Shown one piece after another: positions 18,054 through 29,182 of a stretch of 64,000 bases of DNA. The first letter of the stretch is position 1; the number at the start of each line of letters is the position of its first letter. The notes beneath the pieces are model-generated. The model saw only the letters and a program-made list of their open reading frames with translations. It was not told the DNA's origin and made no database searches. Source of the stretch: Gemmatimonadota bacterium (GTDB lineage: Bacteria > Gemmatimonadota > Gemmatimonadetes > Longimicrobiales > Gaopeijiaceae); the NCBI GenBank assembly GCA_029879725.1, contig JAOUPR010000001.1, positions 67,324 to 131,323 on the forward strand. Direction: 5' to 3'. A program made the position numbers and the translations under genes.

Positions 18054-18872
18054 GTGCGCTCGGAGGGTCCCCCCCCGACCCCGGGTATCCTGGACCGGGT
18101 CGTCATCGTTCTGGACCACCCTCAGAACGTGGTGAACATCGCCGGGGTCATCCGGGTGATGATGAACTTCGGTCTGGGCCGGTTGCGGCTGGTCAATCCC
18201 GACGATTTCGATCGCTACAGGATCGAGGGGATCGCCCACCGCAGCGAGCCTCTCATCGACGCGGCCACGATCCACGACTCCCTCGAAGACGCGGTGGCGG
18301 ACGCGTCGTTCATCGTCGGGACCACGGCGCGGGCCCGCACGGCCGGACGCTCCTACTCGCGTCCCAGGGAGATCGCGTCCACCGTGCTCGCCCGGGCCGG
18401 AGAAGGGGACGTGGCGGTACTGTTCGGCCGCGAGGACCGAGGCCTCACCAACGAGGCGCTGGACCTGTGCCACGCCCTGGCCATCATCCCCACGCACCCG
18501 GACTACTCCAGCCTCAACCTCGCCCAGGCGTCCCTGGTGCTCGCCTACGAGATCTTCCTCGCGAGCGAGGCGGGCGCCGAGCCGCTTCCCCTGGGCCGGC
18601 GAGCGTCCCGCCCGCCCACCCAGGCCGAGTTGGAGCAAACGTTCGAAGCACTGGAGGGCGGCCTCCACACCATCGAGTTCTTCAAGGCCCGCAAGCCGTC
18701 CGCCATCATGAGGACCCTGCGCACCATCATCACCCGCGCGGCACCCGATCTTCGCGAAACCCGGCTTCTGGGCGCCATCGGATTCGAGATCGGACACTAC
18801 CTGCGGCGCACCACGCCGAGAGACGGGGATGCTCCCGAGCCGTCGAAAAGTGCCTCCGAAGACGAGGTCTGA
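18054..18872 (+). CDS. SpoU/TrmH-family RNA 2'-O-methyltransferase (TrmJ-like)
   Basis: SPOUT-fold methyltransferase of 272 residues. Motif 1 is DHPQNVVNIAGVIRVMMNFGLGRLRLVNP, motif 2 ALLFGRED-type (VAVLFGREDRGLTNEAL) and motif 3 IPTHPDYSSLNLAQASLVLAYEIF. This arrangement, with a C-terminal helical extension (FFKARKPSAIMRTLRTIITRA), is that of TrmJ, which 2'-O-methylates tRNA position 32. The start is GTG at 18054, 11 bp after an AGGAG; an in-frame GTG at 18042 overlaps that site. It follows tatA by 14 bp. Confidence 0.85.
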   Translation: MRSEGPPPTPGILDRVVIVLDHPQNVVNIAGVIRVMMNFGLGRLRLVNPDDFDRYRIEGIAHRSEPLIDAATIHDSLEDAVADASFIVGTTARARTAGRSYSRPREIASTVLARAGEGDVAVLFGREDRGLTNEALDLCHALAIIPTHPDYSSLNLAQASLVLAYEIFLASEAGAEPLPLGRRASRPPTQAELEQTFEALEGGLHTIEFFKARKPSAIMRTLRTIITRAAPDLRETRLLGAIGFEIGHYLRRTTPRDGDAPEPSKSASEDEV

Positions 18873-18890
18873 GGTGCCGGAAGATTATCG

Positions 18891-18919
18891 TTGTGGCCCT
18901 CCGACACACGACATAGGTT
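18891..18919 (+). promoter_or_regulatory. Sigma-70-like promoter of the diguanylate cyclase gene
   Basis: TTGTGG, 17 bp spacer, TAGGTT. The predicted transcript would begin near 18926, about 14 nt before the chosen ATG. The -10 hexamer is the same as in the actA promoter in this window, and the region is clearly less GC-rich than its surroundings. Confidence 0.5.
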
Positions 18920-18939
18920 TGAATAATGTAGGGAATCAA

Positions 18940-20514
18940 ATGTTTGTCGCGCTTCCAGGCATGTCGGCGCAGGACTACAGGAACAGCGTATCCCCCATGC
19001 AGGGTAACTCGTCGGTTTCTCCACGATCGAGCGTGGCCGATCGCTACCGTGTGCTCCTCGAGATCGCACGGACGCTTTCGGCTACGCTCAGTCTGGACGA
19101 GCTCTACGCGGCCATCTATCACGAGACGGCGCGGGTGCTCGAAGCCGGAGGCTTCTACGTTTCCCTGTACGACGCGGATAACGACCGTGCCCGGGTGGTC
19201 TTCTATGCCGACCGCGGTCAGATCCAGCACGCGGAGATCGAGTATCCCGGTGCCGGGAGCGCGGTCATCCAGTCGAGGCGGGCGACGCTCCTCAACAACG
19301 GCCTGGATGGGCGGTCGGTGCTCCTCATCGGCGAGGAGGGCTCCGACCTCACCCGGTCGGCGATCTCCGCTCCCCTGGTCCACAAGGGGAGGGTCCTCGG
19401 CGTCATCAGCGCGCAGAGCTATGAGGCCGAAGCCTACGGATACGACGACCTGGACCTCCTGCAGGCCATCGCGGACCTCGCCGCCGTGGCGGTGGCCAAC
19501 GCCCAACACGTCGCCGAGCTCTCCCGCCGGCAACGCGAAGCCGAGAAGGTGGAGGAGATCGGTCGGCTCCTCACCGGGTCCCTCGATCCCAAGGTCGTCC
19601 TCGAGACGGTGATTCGTGCGGTCCAGGAGGTCATCGACGTGGACGGCGCCTCGGTCTGGCTGCGGGAGGGGGCCGGTGGACTGTCCGTCCGGGTTTCCCA
19701 CTCGGGAGGCACCGTCACCCTTCCGATAGGTCTCACCTGGCAGCTTCCTCCAGAGCTGACGCACCGTCTGTTCGCCGAGAAGGAGGTCGCCATCATCGAC
19801 GACCTGGGAAGCTCCCAGCTTCTTCCGGAGAGCATCCGCGAGCACCTCCGGTACGGATCCGGAATCGGGGCGCCGCTCCTGGTGAATGGACACGTGGCTG
19901 GTGTGCTCACCGCGGGGAGCAGGCACGCTCGCCACTTCAACTCCGATGATCAGGCCGTCCTGAAGCGGTTGGCACGTCAGGCGTCGGTGGCGCTCGAAAA
20001 CGCCCGCCTGCACTCCAACCTCCAGGCCGCCTCGCTCACGGACCCGCTCACGGGCCTTCCCAACCGAAGACACCTCCAGATCCATCTCGAGCGGGAGATC
20101 GCCGCCGCCCAGCGTGGCCGGTACCTGGTGGTGGCCCTGTTCGATCTCAACGATTTCAAGCGCTACAACGACGCTCACGGACACCTGGCGGGAGACGACA
20201 TCCTGCGGGCCTTCGCCCAGATACTGGACGAAGAGAACCGGGCCATGAATCTGGTGGCACGCTTCGGAGGGGACGAGTTCGTTTCCGTGCTCTCCGACAC
20301 CCACCTGGCCGGGGCGGAGAACTACGTGAGTCGGGTGTCGAAACGGGTGCTGGCCGACCCCATTCTCGGGGCCCACGGGATTTCGGTAAGTTGTGGGATG
20401 GCGGAGTTCGATCCGCAGACCCTGAACACGTCCCACGAGCTTCTCAAGGCGGCGGACCGCGATATGTACCGCGCGAAGTCCCGGAAACTGGAGCGGGCGG
20501 CCACCTCCGAGTAG
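18940..20514 (+). CDS. GAF-GAF-GGDEF diguanylate cyclase
   Basis: Cytosolic signalling enzyme of 524 residues that makes c-di-GMP from two GTP. Two tandem GAF sensor domains (roughly 25-185 and 195-350) precede a GGDEF domain that starts LTDPLTGLPNRR. The catalytic GGDEF is at 443-447, and FDLNDFKRYND and GHLAGDD are intact. The inhibitory I-site (RxxD a few residues before GGDEF) reads RAMN, so product inhibition is probably lost. There are no membrane segments. The start at 18940 has GTAGGGA upstream; a Met seven codons later is possible. Confidence 0.92.
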   Translation: MFVALPGMSAQDYRNSVSPMQGNSSVSPRSSVADRYRVLLEIARTLSATLSLDELYAAIYHETARVLEAGGFYVSLYDADNDRARVVFYADRGQIQHAEIEYPGAGSAVIQSRRATLLNNGLDGRSVLLIGEEGSDLTRSAISAPLVHKGRVLGVISAQSYEAEAYGYDDLDLLQAIADLAAVAVANAQHVAELSRRQREAEKVEEIGRLLTGSLDPKVVLETVIRAVQEVIDVDGASVWLREGAGGLSVRVSHSGGTVTLPIGLTWQLPPELTHRLFAEKEVAIIDDLGSSQLLPESIREHLRYGSGIGAPLLVNGHVAGVLTAGSRHARHFNSDDQAVLKRLARQASVALENARLHSNLQAASLTDPLTGLPNRRHLQIHLEREIAAAQRGRYLVVALFDLNDFKRYNDAHGHLAGDDILRAFAQILDEENRAMNLVARFGGDEFVSVLSDTHLAGAENYVSRVSKRVLADPILGAHGISVSCGMAEFDPQTLNTSHELLKAADRDMYRAKSRKLERAATSE

Positions 20515-20529
20515 GAATACCGAAAGCCC

Positions 20530-21309
20530 ATGAGTTCCATCGATGAGGTCCGGGAGATCCTGGACTTCGCCACGGACATCGCCCGTGAAGCAGGCGACCT
20601 GACACTTCGTCACTTCGGGGCCGTGGTGGCCCACGATTCCAAGGGAGACGGCACCCCGGTCACCATCGCCGACCGCGAGGCGGAGCAGCACCTGCGCCGG
20701 CGCATCGCAGAACGCTTCCCCGACCACGGGATCCTCGGCGAGGAATTCGGCGACGCCAACTCCGACGCCCGGGTGCGGTGGGTCCTGGACCCCATCGACG
20801 CCACGCGCTCCTTCATGCGCGGGGTCCCCCTGTACGGCGTGCTCATCGGAGTGGAGGTGGAGGGTGCCCCCACGGTGGGGGTCGCGCACTTTCCGCCGCT
20901 GCGGGAGACCGTAGCCGCCGGCGTGGGCCTCGGGTGCACGCTGAACGGGGAACCGTGCCGCGTATCCGAAACCTCCTCCATCGAGGAATCCCTCGTCCTC
21001 ACCACCGACGTGGAGCGGATCCTCTCGGGCGCGTCGGGCGACGGCTGGCGGAAGCTCCAGCAGCGCGCCGCCTTCTCCCGCACCTGGGGAGACTGCTACG
21101 GCCACGCCCTGGTAGCCACCGGGCGGGCGGAGGTGATGGTGGATCCCATCCAGGCCCCCTGGGACGCCGGCCCCTTCCCGGTCCTCATCTCCGAGGCGGG
21201 CGGGCGCTTCTCCTCCCTGGAGGGCGAGTGGACCATGCACGGCGGGTCCGGGATCAGCACCAACGGGGTGCTCCACGACGAGGTGTTGGCGGCGCTGACG
21301 GCGAGGTAG
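20530..21309 (+). CDS. Inositol-monophosphatase-family phosphatase, HisN-like
   Basis: Magnesium-dependent sugar/alcohol phosphatase of 259 residues. The metal motifs are GTPVTIADREAE, GILGEEFG, WVLDPIDATRSF (Ala replaces the usual Gly) and PWDAGPFPVLISEAGG. The WGDCYGHALVATGRAEVMVDP segment is characteristic of the HisN type of histidinol-phosphate phosphatase, so histidine biosynthesis is likely. 3'-phosphoadenosine phosphatase or inositol phosphatase remain possible. It is 15 bp after the diguanylate cyclase. No his genes are adjacent. Confidence 0.85.
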   Translation: MSSIDEVREILDFATDIAREAGDLTLRHFGAVVAHDSKGDGTPVTIADREAEQHLRRRIAERFPDHGILGEEFGDANSDARVRWVLDPIDATRSFMRGVPLYGVLIGVEVEGAPTVGVAHFPPLRETVAAGVGLGCTLNGEPCRVSETSSIEESLVLTTDVERILSGASGDGWRKLQQRAAFSRTWGDCYGHALVATGRAEVMVDPIQAPWDAGPFPVLISEAGGRFSSLEGEWTMHGGSGISTNGVLHDEVLAALTAR

Positions 21310-21329
21310 CTGCACGGCGGGTTGATATC

Positions 21330-21411
21330 GTGACTCCCCGCCCCGGTCGTCGCCGCTCCGCGAGGCGGGTCCAGAGCGATCCGCCCCTCGGGGGGCGGGC
21401 GACCCAGTCAC
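21330..21411. other. GC-rich structured stretch after the HisN-like gene
   Basis: Outer arms GTGACT / AGTCAC (21330-21335 and 21406-21411) enclose further complementary pieces such as GGTCG / CGACC and CCGCCCC-TCGG-GGGGCGG (21381-21398). It may form the 3' end structure of the plus-strand transcript. No T-run follows, so a classical terminator is not proven. Confidence 0.3.
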
Positions 21412-21453
21412 CCCGCCACACGGCCCGGAGGAAGCGGTGCCGCCCTCTCGGCC

Positions 21454-21574
21454 TCTGACGCTCCGATCATGGTGAAACGGCCAGGGGGCCTCTCCCGGAG
21501 CCGCCTCGTGAAGCGCAAGCGGCCGTAGGGAGAGGCCCCCTGGCCCCTTCCGTCACCGATGGTCGAGCGTCAGA
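21454..21574. terminator. Very long hairpin between convergent hisN-like gene and actF
   Basis: The core is a perfect 18 bp inverted repeat, GGCCAGGGGGCCTCTCCC at 21479-21496 against its complement at 21528-21545. Outside it the flanks also pair: TCTGACGCTC at 21454-21463 against GAGCGTCAGA at 21565-21574, with an imperfect middle part. The whole fold is about 120 bp and begins 6 bp after the actF stop. It probably ends transcription from both sides and protects the act mRNA 3' end. Confidence 0.65.
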
Positions 21575-21580
21575 CGCCGC

Positions 21581-22867
21581 TCAGGCGCGCTCCGCTTCCG
21601 TGCTCTCCGGATCCGGCTTCGGCTGCCACAGCTGAATCGCCGGGAACGTGGAGAGGAACCATCGCACCGCGAGGATATACAGCCCCAGGAAAAGGCACCC
21701 GATGAGGGGCTGCCAGATCGTGAAGATCGGGTCTCCCTCGTGGTGGAGGGACGGCGCGACGAGCGCGTAGCGCTCGAGCCAGAGCCCCGTGAGGATCACC
21801 GAAGTGAAGGTCGCCAGAAGGGCGGGCTTGAGCTTCGCCTTCCGTCCGATGAGCCCGGCGAACGGCACCACGAAGCAGAGCGACACCACGAGCGCGGAAA
21901 ATCCGCCCCACGGCTCCGCCGAACGCCGGATGATCCAGGCCTGCTCCCAGGGAAGCTTTCCGTACCAGATCACGATGTACTGGGAGAAGAAGAGGTAGGT
22001 CCAGAACACCGTGAAGGCGAAGGCCAGCTTGCCCAGGTCATGGCGCTGCTGAAGGCCGATCTCGTGGTGGAACACCCGGTCCTTCGTGCGCAGATACAGG
22101 CTCCAGAGCGCGGTGGAGGCGATTCCGCCCCAGAAGGCGCCCATGAAGAACCACGGACCGAACATGGTGCTGAACCAATGGGGCTCCAGCGACATGGCCC
22201 AGTCGTACACGAAGATGCTCATCCCCACCGCGTAGAAGATCACGAAAGCCGGCGCCATCGTGGTCATGCGCTTGTAGCTGTTGGCCTCCTCCGCGTCCTG
22301 ACCCATCCAGTTCTGGCTCAACTTCTCCCGCCAACCGGCGCGTACCTCGTCCTCGCCCTCGGCGCCCTTGGCGTACCCCATGTCGGGGCGCAGCGCCAGG
22401 TACACGAAGTAGAGCGCGAGCCCCGTAAGGAGAGCCATGGCCACGACGTTCCTGGTGATCAGGAACGGCACGTTGAGATACGCGGCCTTCCTCTGGAGGA
22501 TCGGGTCGTGGGCCATCTCCTCGATCCAGGGGAAGTACCCCTCCCTCAACCCGAGCATGGGGAGGAGGAGGACGAACGCCACGGGGAGGAAGGCCACGAA
22601 GGACTGGCTGACCCGCCGCAGCGACCAGTTCCACTTCGCCTTCGTGATCCACGTAGCCACGGACAGGAGCACCCCGCCCATGGCGATCCCGGTGAAGAAC
22701 AGCCAGTTGGTCACGTAGGAGATCCAGGCCGACTGGGCGTCCTGGCCCAGGCGGACGACGAAGGCCACGAGCCCCACGACGACGAGAGTCCCCGCCACGG
22801 TGGACGCACCTTTCGACCGGTCCAGATAGCGAACCGGGATCTCGCCGGGGAGATGGATATGCGCCAT
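21581..22867 (-). CDS. actF: Alternative complex III subunit F (NrfD-like quinol-binding subunit 2)
   Basis: Integral membrane protein of 428 residues, the second NrfD/PsrC-like subunit of the quinol:cytochrome c (or quinol:oxidase) reductase alternative complex III. About ten hydrophobic segments are seen, from ASTVAGTLVVVGLVAFVVRL to LIGCLFLGLYILAVRWFL, with the typical NWLFFTGIAMGGVLLS and FSQYIVIWYGKLPWEQAW motifs. It starts 3 bp after actE and is the last act gene; no cytochrome oxidase gene follows. A long hairpin lies directly behind. Confidence 0.93.
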   Translation of the reverse strand: MAHIHLPGEIPVRYLDRSKGASTVAGTLVVVGLVAFVVRLGQDAQSAWISYVTNWLFFTGIAMGGVLLSVATWITKAKWNWSLRRVSQSFVAFLPVAFVLLLPMLGLREGYFPWIEEMAHDPILQRKAAYLNVPFLITRNVVAMALLTGLALYFVYLALRPDMGYAKGAEGEDEVRAGWREKLSQNWMGQDAEEANSYKRMTTMAPAFVIFYAVGMSIFVYDWAMSLEPHWFSTMFGPWFFMGAFWGGIASTALWSLYLRTKDRVFHHEIGLQQRHDLGKLAFAFTVFWTYLFFSQYIVIWYGKLPWEQAWIIRRSAEPWGGFSALVVSLCFVVPFAGLIGRKAKLKPALLATFTSVILTGLWLERYALVAPSLHHEGDPIFTIWQPLIGCLFLGLYILAVRWFLSTFPAIQLWQPKPDPESTEAERA

Positions 22868-22870
22868 GGA

Positions 22871-23500
22871 TCAGTTTCCGTCCGCGGTTGACTCGTTTGC
22901 GCGCCGCTGGAGTTCGCGGACATAGTTGACCACGTTCCAACGATCGAAGTGGGTGATCCGGCTGCCGTACTCCGGCATCAGCCCGCGCCCCACGCGGATC
23001 ATCCCATAGATGTACTGGTCGGTGTATCCCGCCACCTGGGTCCCCGAGAGATCGTACAAGCCCACGGTGGGATGCTTCGCCGCGATGTACGCCTGGGTGC
23101 CAACCCCCGCCTCGCCGTGACACACCGCACAGAAGCGGTTGAACATCTCCTGGCCCCTCGCCAGCGCCGCCTCGTCGGCCCCGGGATTGACGAGGCTGGC
23201 CACCACCTCGTTCCCTTCGCCCAGGGGTGTCATGTCCGCCTGGGTGAAGAAGGGTACGTCGGCACCGGCTTCCGGCTGTCCGACGTTCACGACTCCCGGA
23301 GCGGAGGGATAGTTCCCCGAAGCGAAGGAAACGGAGTGAGTGGGTGCCGGCCGCGGGTTCTCGTACGGATCGAAGGACCGCTGGTCCCGCATGCTCCGCC
23401 CGAACACCATCACCATCGTATCGTCCAGGGGCTTGCACCCGGAGACGACGGCGAGCACGAGGCCCGCCGCGAGAAGCCGGATCGTCCGGGCGTTACGCAT
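22871..23500 (-). CDS. actE: Alternative complex III subunit E (monoheme cytochrome c lipoprotein)
   Basis: Membrane-anchored cytochrome c of 209 residues on the periplasmic side. It has a lipoprotein signal (VLAVVSGC) and one heme site, CAVCH, in FNRFCAVCHGEAGVG, with a later Met ligand candidate in RGLMPEYGSRI. In the complex it carries electrons between ActA and the acceptor. The start ATG overlaps the end of actD by 8 bp. In-frame starts further upstream would lie deep in actD and break the signal peptide. Confidence 0.92.
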   Translation of the reverse strand: MRNARTIRLLAAGLVLAVVSGCKPLDDTMVMVFGRSMRDQRSFDPYENPRPAPTHSVSFASGNYPSAPGVVNVGQPEAGADVPFFTQADMTPLGEGNEVVASLVNPGADEAALARGQEMFNRFCAVCHGEAGVGTQAYIAAKHPTVGLYDLSGTQVAGYTDQYIYGMIRVGRGLMPEYGSRITHFDRWNVVNYVRELQRRANESTADGN

Positions 23501-24019
23501 GGGCCGCCTCCGTACCCTCACGGAGCTCGGCGGGCTCCTGGGCATTCAGGATCCGGCGAGCCTCGTCGACACGCTCGGACGGTGCCTGCACGTACACGCC
23601 GTACCGTCCGGACGAGAATTCGGGATCGTAGATCACGCTGGGCTTCAGGTTGGGGATCCTGCTGTTGATGAAGAGACCGATCACCGTGGCCAGAGCGCCG
23701 AACAGGACGGTCAACTCGAAGGCGATGATCACGTAGGCCGGCATGGAGAGCATGGGCTTACCACCCACCACCAACGGCCAATCCAGCGAGGTCCAGGCGG
23801 GGAAGGCGAACCCCGCGGCCGTCCCGGTGAGTCCTCCCACCAGGGTGAACACCCGCACCGGGCTCTGGTCGTATCCCAGGGCATGCTCGATGTGGTGCTC
23901 CGGATAGGGAGCGTACGCCGTGATCTCCTTGAACCCGGCCCTCCTCAGTTCCTCGATGGCGTCCACCGTGGAGTCGAGGTACTCGTACGAGGCCAGGAGA
24001 CCGGTACCCGTGGTGCTCA

Positions 24020-24020
<1 letters not shown>
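23493..24020 (-). CDS. actD: Alternative complex III subunit D (DUF3341)
   Basis: Small membrane subunit of 175 residues with two transmembrane helices (VFTLVGGLTGTAAGFAFPAW and MPAYVIIAFELTVLFGALATVIGLF). The cytoplasmic N-terminal part has the DUF3341 pattern, ASYEYLDSTVDAIEELRRAGFKEITAYAPYP. The C terminus has RYGVYVQAPSERVDEARRIL. It is needed for complex structure; no cofactor is bound. Start and the actC stop overlap as TGATG, so they are translationally coupled. Confidence 0.93.
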
Positions 24021-25383
<1,363 letters not shown>

Positions 25384-25384
<1 letters not shown>

Positions 25385-28300
25385 TACGCGTGCTCCCCGG
25401 ATGCAACCTCGTGGAACGTGACCTTCTTGAGGTAGTTCACGGATGGCTGTGTGTTGATGAGGTCATCGAGGACCCGGTACGTCCTCTCGTTGGCCACGAC
25501 GTGGGCCACGCGGGACTCCGGATCGCGAAGGTTGCCGAAGACGATGGCTTCGGCCGGGCAGCTCTGCTGACACGCCGTGACGATCTCCCCGTCGCGGAGA
25601 TCTCGTCCGCCCTCCAGGGCCGCGCGGTTCTCCGCCTCGCGAACCCGCTGCATGCAGAAGCTGCACTTCTCCATGACGCCGTTCTCGCGGACCGTCACGT
25701 CGGGGTTCCACTGCCAGTTCATGGGCTCCGGCACGGCGTCCGTGTAGGAGTACCAGTTGAACACGCGGACCTTGTACGGGCAGTTGTTGGCGCAGTAGCG
25801 GGTTCCCACGCACCGGTTGTAGACCTGGGCGTTCACACCCTCCGGCGTGTGGTATGTGGCGTACACCGGGCAGACCGGCTCACAGGGAGCGTTGCCGCAG
25901 TGCTGGCACAGCATGGGGAGGAAGCGGACATCGAGGGGCGCGGCATGGGTGGCGTCCACCGACTCGTAGTACCGCTCGATGCGCATCCACTGCATTTCGC
26001 GGCCCATGACCACCTGTTGCTCACCGACCCAGGGGACGTTGTTCTCCGCCTGGCAGGCGGTGACGCAGGCGCTGCACCCGGTGCACTTGTCCAGGTCGAT
26101 GGCCATGACCCAGCGGGCCGTGTTCTCCCGATCACCATACTCGCCGTGACGGGACCCTTCCATGGGGAAGCGGTCGGAGACCTCCTCCTCGGGCGCCGCC
26201 ATGGGGACGAAACCACCGACCCCCTGGAGTTCCATGTGCTGTCCCGATCCATGGCCGCCTTCGGTCGCATGTTCTCCGCCATGACCGAGGGCCGCCAGTG
26301 CCACCGCGGGGGCGATGGGGCGGTCGTGCTGGTCGTCGGAACCGGCCACGGTGGCCATCCGGCGATGCTCCCCGGTGGGCGTGATGGTCACCCGGGTAGC
26401 CACGGTGACCAGCGCCCCGGAAGGCTGTTCCGTCTCGGCGGGGAGAAGCGCCAGGGCGTTCACCCCGTTCCCGTCGGCATAGCGTCCGAAACCGGTGTGG
26501 CCGCCACCGAGAGCGAGGCCGACGGCCTCCTCCCGGATTCCGGGATACGTCCAGACCGGCACGTCCACGGAGCCGTGCGGCGACGTCACGGTGACGATGT
26601 CTCCGTCACGCAGGGCCATCGCTTCGGCCGTGTGGGGGTTCATCTCCAGCCAGGAATGCCACGTGATCTTGGAGACCGGGTCGGGGAGTTCCTGAAGCCA
26701 GGGGCTGTTGCTGAACTCGCCGGCTCCGAAGCGCGACGACGGATAGACCAGGAGCGTGAGGTCTCCGTCTCCATCCAGGGTCGGTGCGCCGAATGCCAGG
26801 GCCGTGTCCGGGGCCCGCAGGGCCGGCACGGCACCCTGTCCGCCCCCATCGTGCACGACCACGCCCTTCTTGAGGGCATGCCGCCAGGCGGTCTCGAACT
26901 CGGCGTCGGACCCGTGCATGCGCCGGTGCCCGTTCCGCAGGTAGTCGTAGAAGGTGGCGGCGCCCATGCCCCGGCCCATGCGGCCGGCCACGGACAGGAG
27001 GACGTCACCCGTCTGCTTGGAATTGAAGTGCGGCACCGGCTGCATCACCGGCTGCCGGATGGCCATCACGCCGGATACGGGCGAGGTGTCGCCCCAGGAC
27101 TCCAGGAAGTGGCGGTCCGGGAGAACGAGGTCCGCCATGGCGGAGGTCTCGTCCATGGACGACGCGAAGGAGACCTTGAAGCCCACCGACGCGAAGGCGT
27201 CCGCGAAGCCGGACGCCGCGGGGAGCGAGTAGGCGGGATTCACCCCGTGGACCATCGCCACGCCCACGCCGCCGCTCGCCATGGCACGGATGGCGGATTC
27301 GATGTCTCCGTATGGGCGGGAGGCGCTCCCTCCGCGGGCCGCATCGAAGTGGATCGTCCGACCCACGTTCCCGGCCACGGCGTTGAGGATCATCACGGCC
27401 ACGTTGGCCGCGGTGGCGTTCCTGTGGTGACCCGCCGCTCCCGGCCCCAGGGCCAGGCTCGGGCCCTCGGACGCGAACCGGTGCGCCATCTCGCGGATGG
27501 CGTCCTCGGACACACCGGACACCTCGGCGGCGCGACGCACGTCGTACTCCGCCAGCATCGCGGCATACGGGCCGGCATCCCCGAAGTCCTCGGCGATGAT
27601 CCCCGCCATCGCCAGCGCGACCACGGCTTCGGATCCGGCCCGGATGGGCACCCACTCGTCGGCGTTCAGTCCCGTCAACGAGAGCCGGGGGCCGGCGAAC
27701 ACGAACCGGCCCTTCGACCCGTGATCGTCCACGGCGGACATCTTGGCGAAGCTCTTCCCGTACTCCACGGGAGAAAGCCACGTCTCCAGGAAGTCCGCAC
27801 CGAAGGAGAGCACGAAGCGGGCCTCGCCGATGTCGAAGCGGGGCACCGAGTCCACACCGAACACGATGCGCGCCGCCTCACGCAGGGGCGCGTCGGCCAG
27901 AGGCTCGTACTCCACCCGGCTTCCGCCCACGGACTCCATGAAATCGTCCACGAGGCCGGCCATGGACGGTCCGAGCGGACCACCGATGAAGAGGGAGCGG
28001 CCTCCCGCCTCGTCGAGCTTCTGGGCCAGGAGGGCTTCGGCCTCCTCCCAGGTGATCGAACGGAAGTCCGCTCCTTCGCGCACCATGGGAGAAGCGATCC
28101 GGTCGGGATCGTACAGTCCCTGGAGGGACGCGTGCCCGCGAGAACAGAGCGCGCCACCGGAGATGGGATGGTCCGGATTCCCCTCCACCTTCACCGCCCG
28201 GCCCTCGCGGGTGCGGACCCACATCCCGCACTGGGCGGAGCAGCCATCGCAGACCGTGGTGTACCAGGTGGCCACGCCGGGAGTGATGTCCTCCGGCATG

Positions 28301-28416
28301 GTCACGTAGGGGAGGAGACGCTCGACCTTCTCCGTGGAGCAAGCCGTGAGGGTAGCCCCGGCGCCGCTGACGCCCAGGACCTTCAGGAAGTCACGCCGCT
28401 TGATGCCGTCAGTCAT
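25384..28416 (-). CDS. actB: Alternative complex III subunit B (molybdopterin-fold plus iron-sulfur protein)
   Basis: Large periplasmic-side subunit of 1010 residues that fuses a molybdopterin-oxidoreductase-like part (about 1-720) with a four-cluster ferredoxin part (about 770-1010). The leader is TAT type, KRRDFLKVLGVSGAGA. The first part keeps a CxxCxxxC site (CDGCSAQCGMW, then CSRGH). The second has DKCTGCSACVTACQAENN, CQHCGNAPCEPVCP, CVGTRYCANNCPYKVRVFNW and CSFCMQR, as in the [4Fe-4S]/[3Fe-4S] wire of the family. It follows actA by 18 bp and couples to actC. Confidence 0.96.
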
Positions 28417-28434
28417 TTGATCCGTCTCCCGCGC

Positions 28435-28992
28435 CTAGTAGTGGCACACGGAGCAGTCCGTGGATGCCTCGCTCTGCCTGTGGCAATCCACGCACCATCC
28501 CATGTTGTCGCCGCCCCACTCGGGAGCACGTGAGTTGAGAACTGTCATCTCCTGCACCTGACCGTGGCACTGCTGGCACTGGAGGCCGGCGTTGACGTGT
28601 CGCATGTGCGGGAAGTGGACGTGGTCGGAAACCTTGTAGACGCGCACCCATGGGATGGGCTCCTGGGTGGTCGCGTAGTTGCGGAGCTTGTCGATCTCCT
28701 GGGGATTCTGCGTCCCGGGAATCACCGCGTGACACCCCATGCACGTGGACACCGGCGGGATCCCCGCGTCCACGGACCGTTCGGCCGAGAAGTGACAGAA
28801 CATGCAATCCATGTTGTTCTGTCCCGGCTCGGACCCGGCGTGCTGGTTGTGCGGGAACGCGATCGGCTGCCCCGATGGGTAGGCCGCAGGAGAATCGCCG
28901 CCCGCTACGGGGGCGTCCTGTTCCTGGACGAAGGCGGCGGCGGCCAGCGCGATGACGCCGACAAATCCACCCATCAGCCAGTGCTTTTTCAT
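28435..28992 (-). CDS. actA: Alternative complex III subunit A (pentaheme cytochrome c)
   Basis: Membrane-anchored pentaheme cytochrome c of 185 residues, first gene of the act operon. The N-terminal helix (MGGFVGVIALAAAAF) acts as anchor. Five CxxCH sites are seen: CMFCH, CMGCH, CQQCH, CVDCH and CSVCH, the exact number known for ActA. It takes electrons from the iron-sulfur wire of ActB. I chose MKKHWLMGG as the start; an in-frame Met 16 codons upstream adds a sequence without family likeness. Confidence 0.95.
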   Translation of the reverse strand: MKKHWLMGGFVGVIALAAAAFVQEQDAPVAGGDSPAAYPSGQPIAFPHNQHAGSEPGQNNMDCMFCHFSAERSVDAGIPPVSTCMGCHAVIPGTQNPQEIDKLRNYATTQEPIPWVRVYKVSDHVHFPHMRHVNAGLQCQQCHGQVQEMTVLNSRAPEWGGDNMGWCVDCHRQSEASTDCSVCHY

Positions 28993-29070
28993 GGACCCTG
29001 TGCTCCTCGGCGAGCAGACGTCCGGGAACAGACGCCACATCGGGAAATGATCTCCACGGAAAACGGCCTG

Positions 29071-29099
29071 AACCTAGATCCGACGGGATGGTGGGTCAA
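29071..29099 (-). promoter_or_regulatory. actA: Sigma-70-like promoter of the act operon
   Basis: On the minus strand, TTGACC (29099-29094), a 17 bp spacer and TAGGTT (29076-29071). A transcript would start near 29064 and give a leader of about 70 nt before the actA ATG. This is the best promoter match in the window, and it sits exactly between the divergent actA and MoxR genes. Confidence 0.65.
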
Positions 29100-29182
29100 G
29101 GTGATCGACCCCTCTCACAGAACCTTCGGAGGCGCCGAGTGTTGTATAGATTTCTCCCTCGACCAGCCCTTCGCAGAGGCCC

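Noticed and set aside
18730-21411. An 893-codon minus-strand open frame over the diguanylate cyclase and HisN-like genes
   Set aside because: Shadow of well-recognised genes on the other strand.
25390-28533. A 1047-codon open frame on the plus strand over actB
   Set aside because: High GC content keeps the complementary frame open. The actB protein has all iron-sulfur motifs, while this translation is low-complexity.
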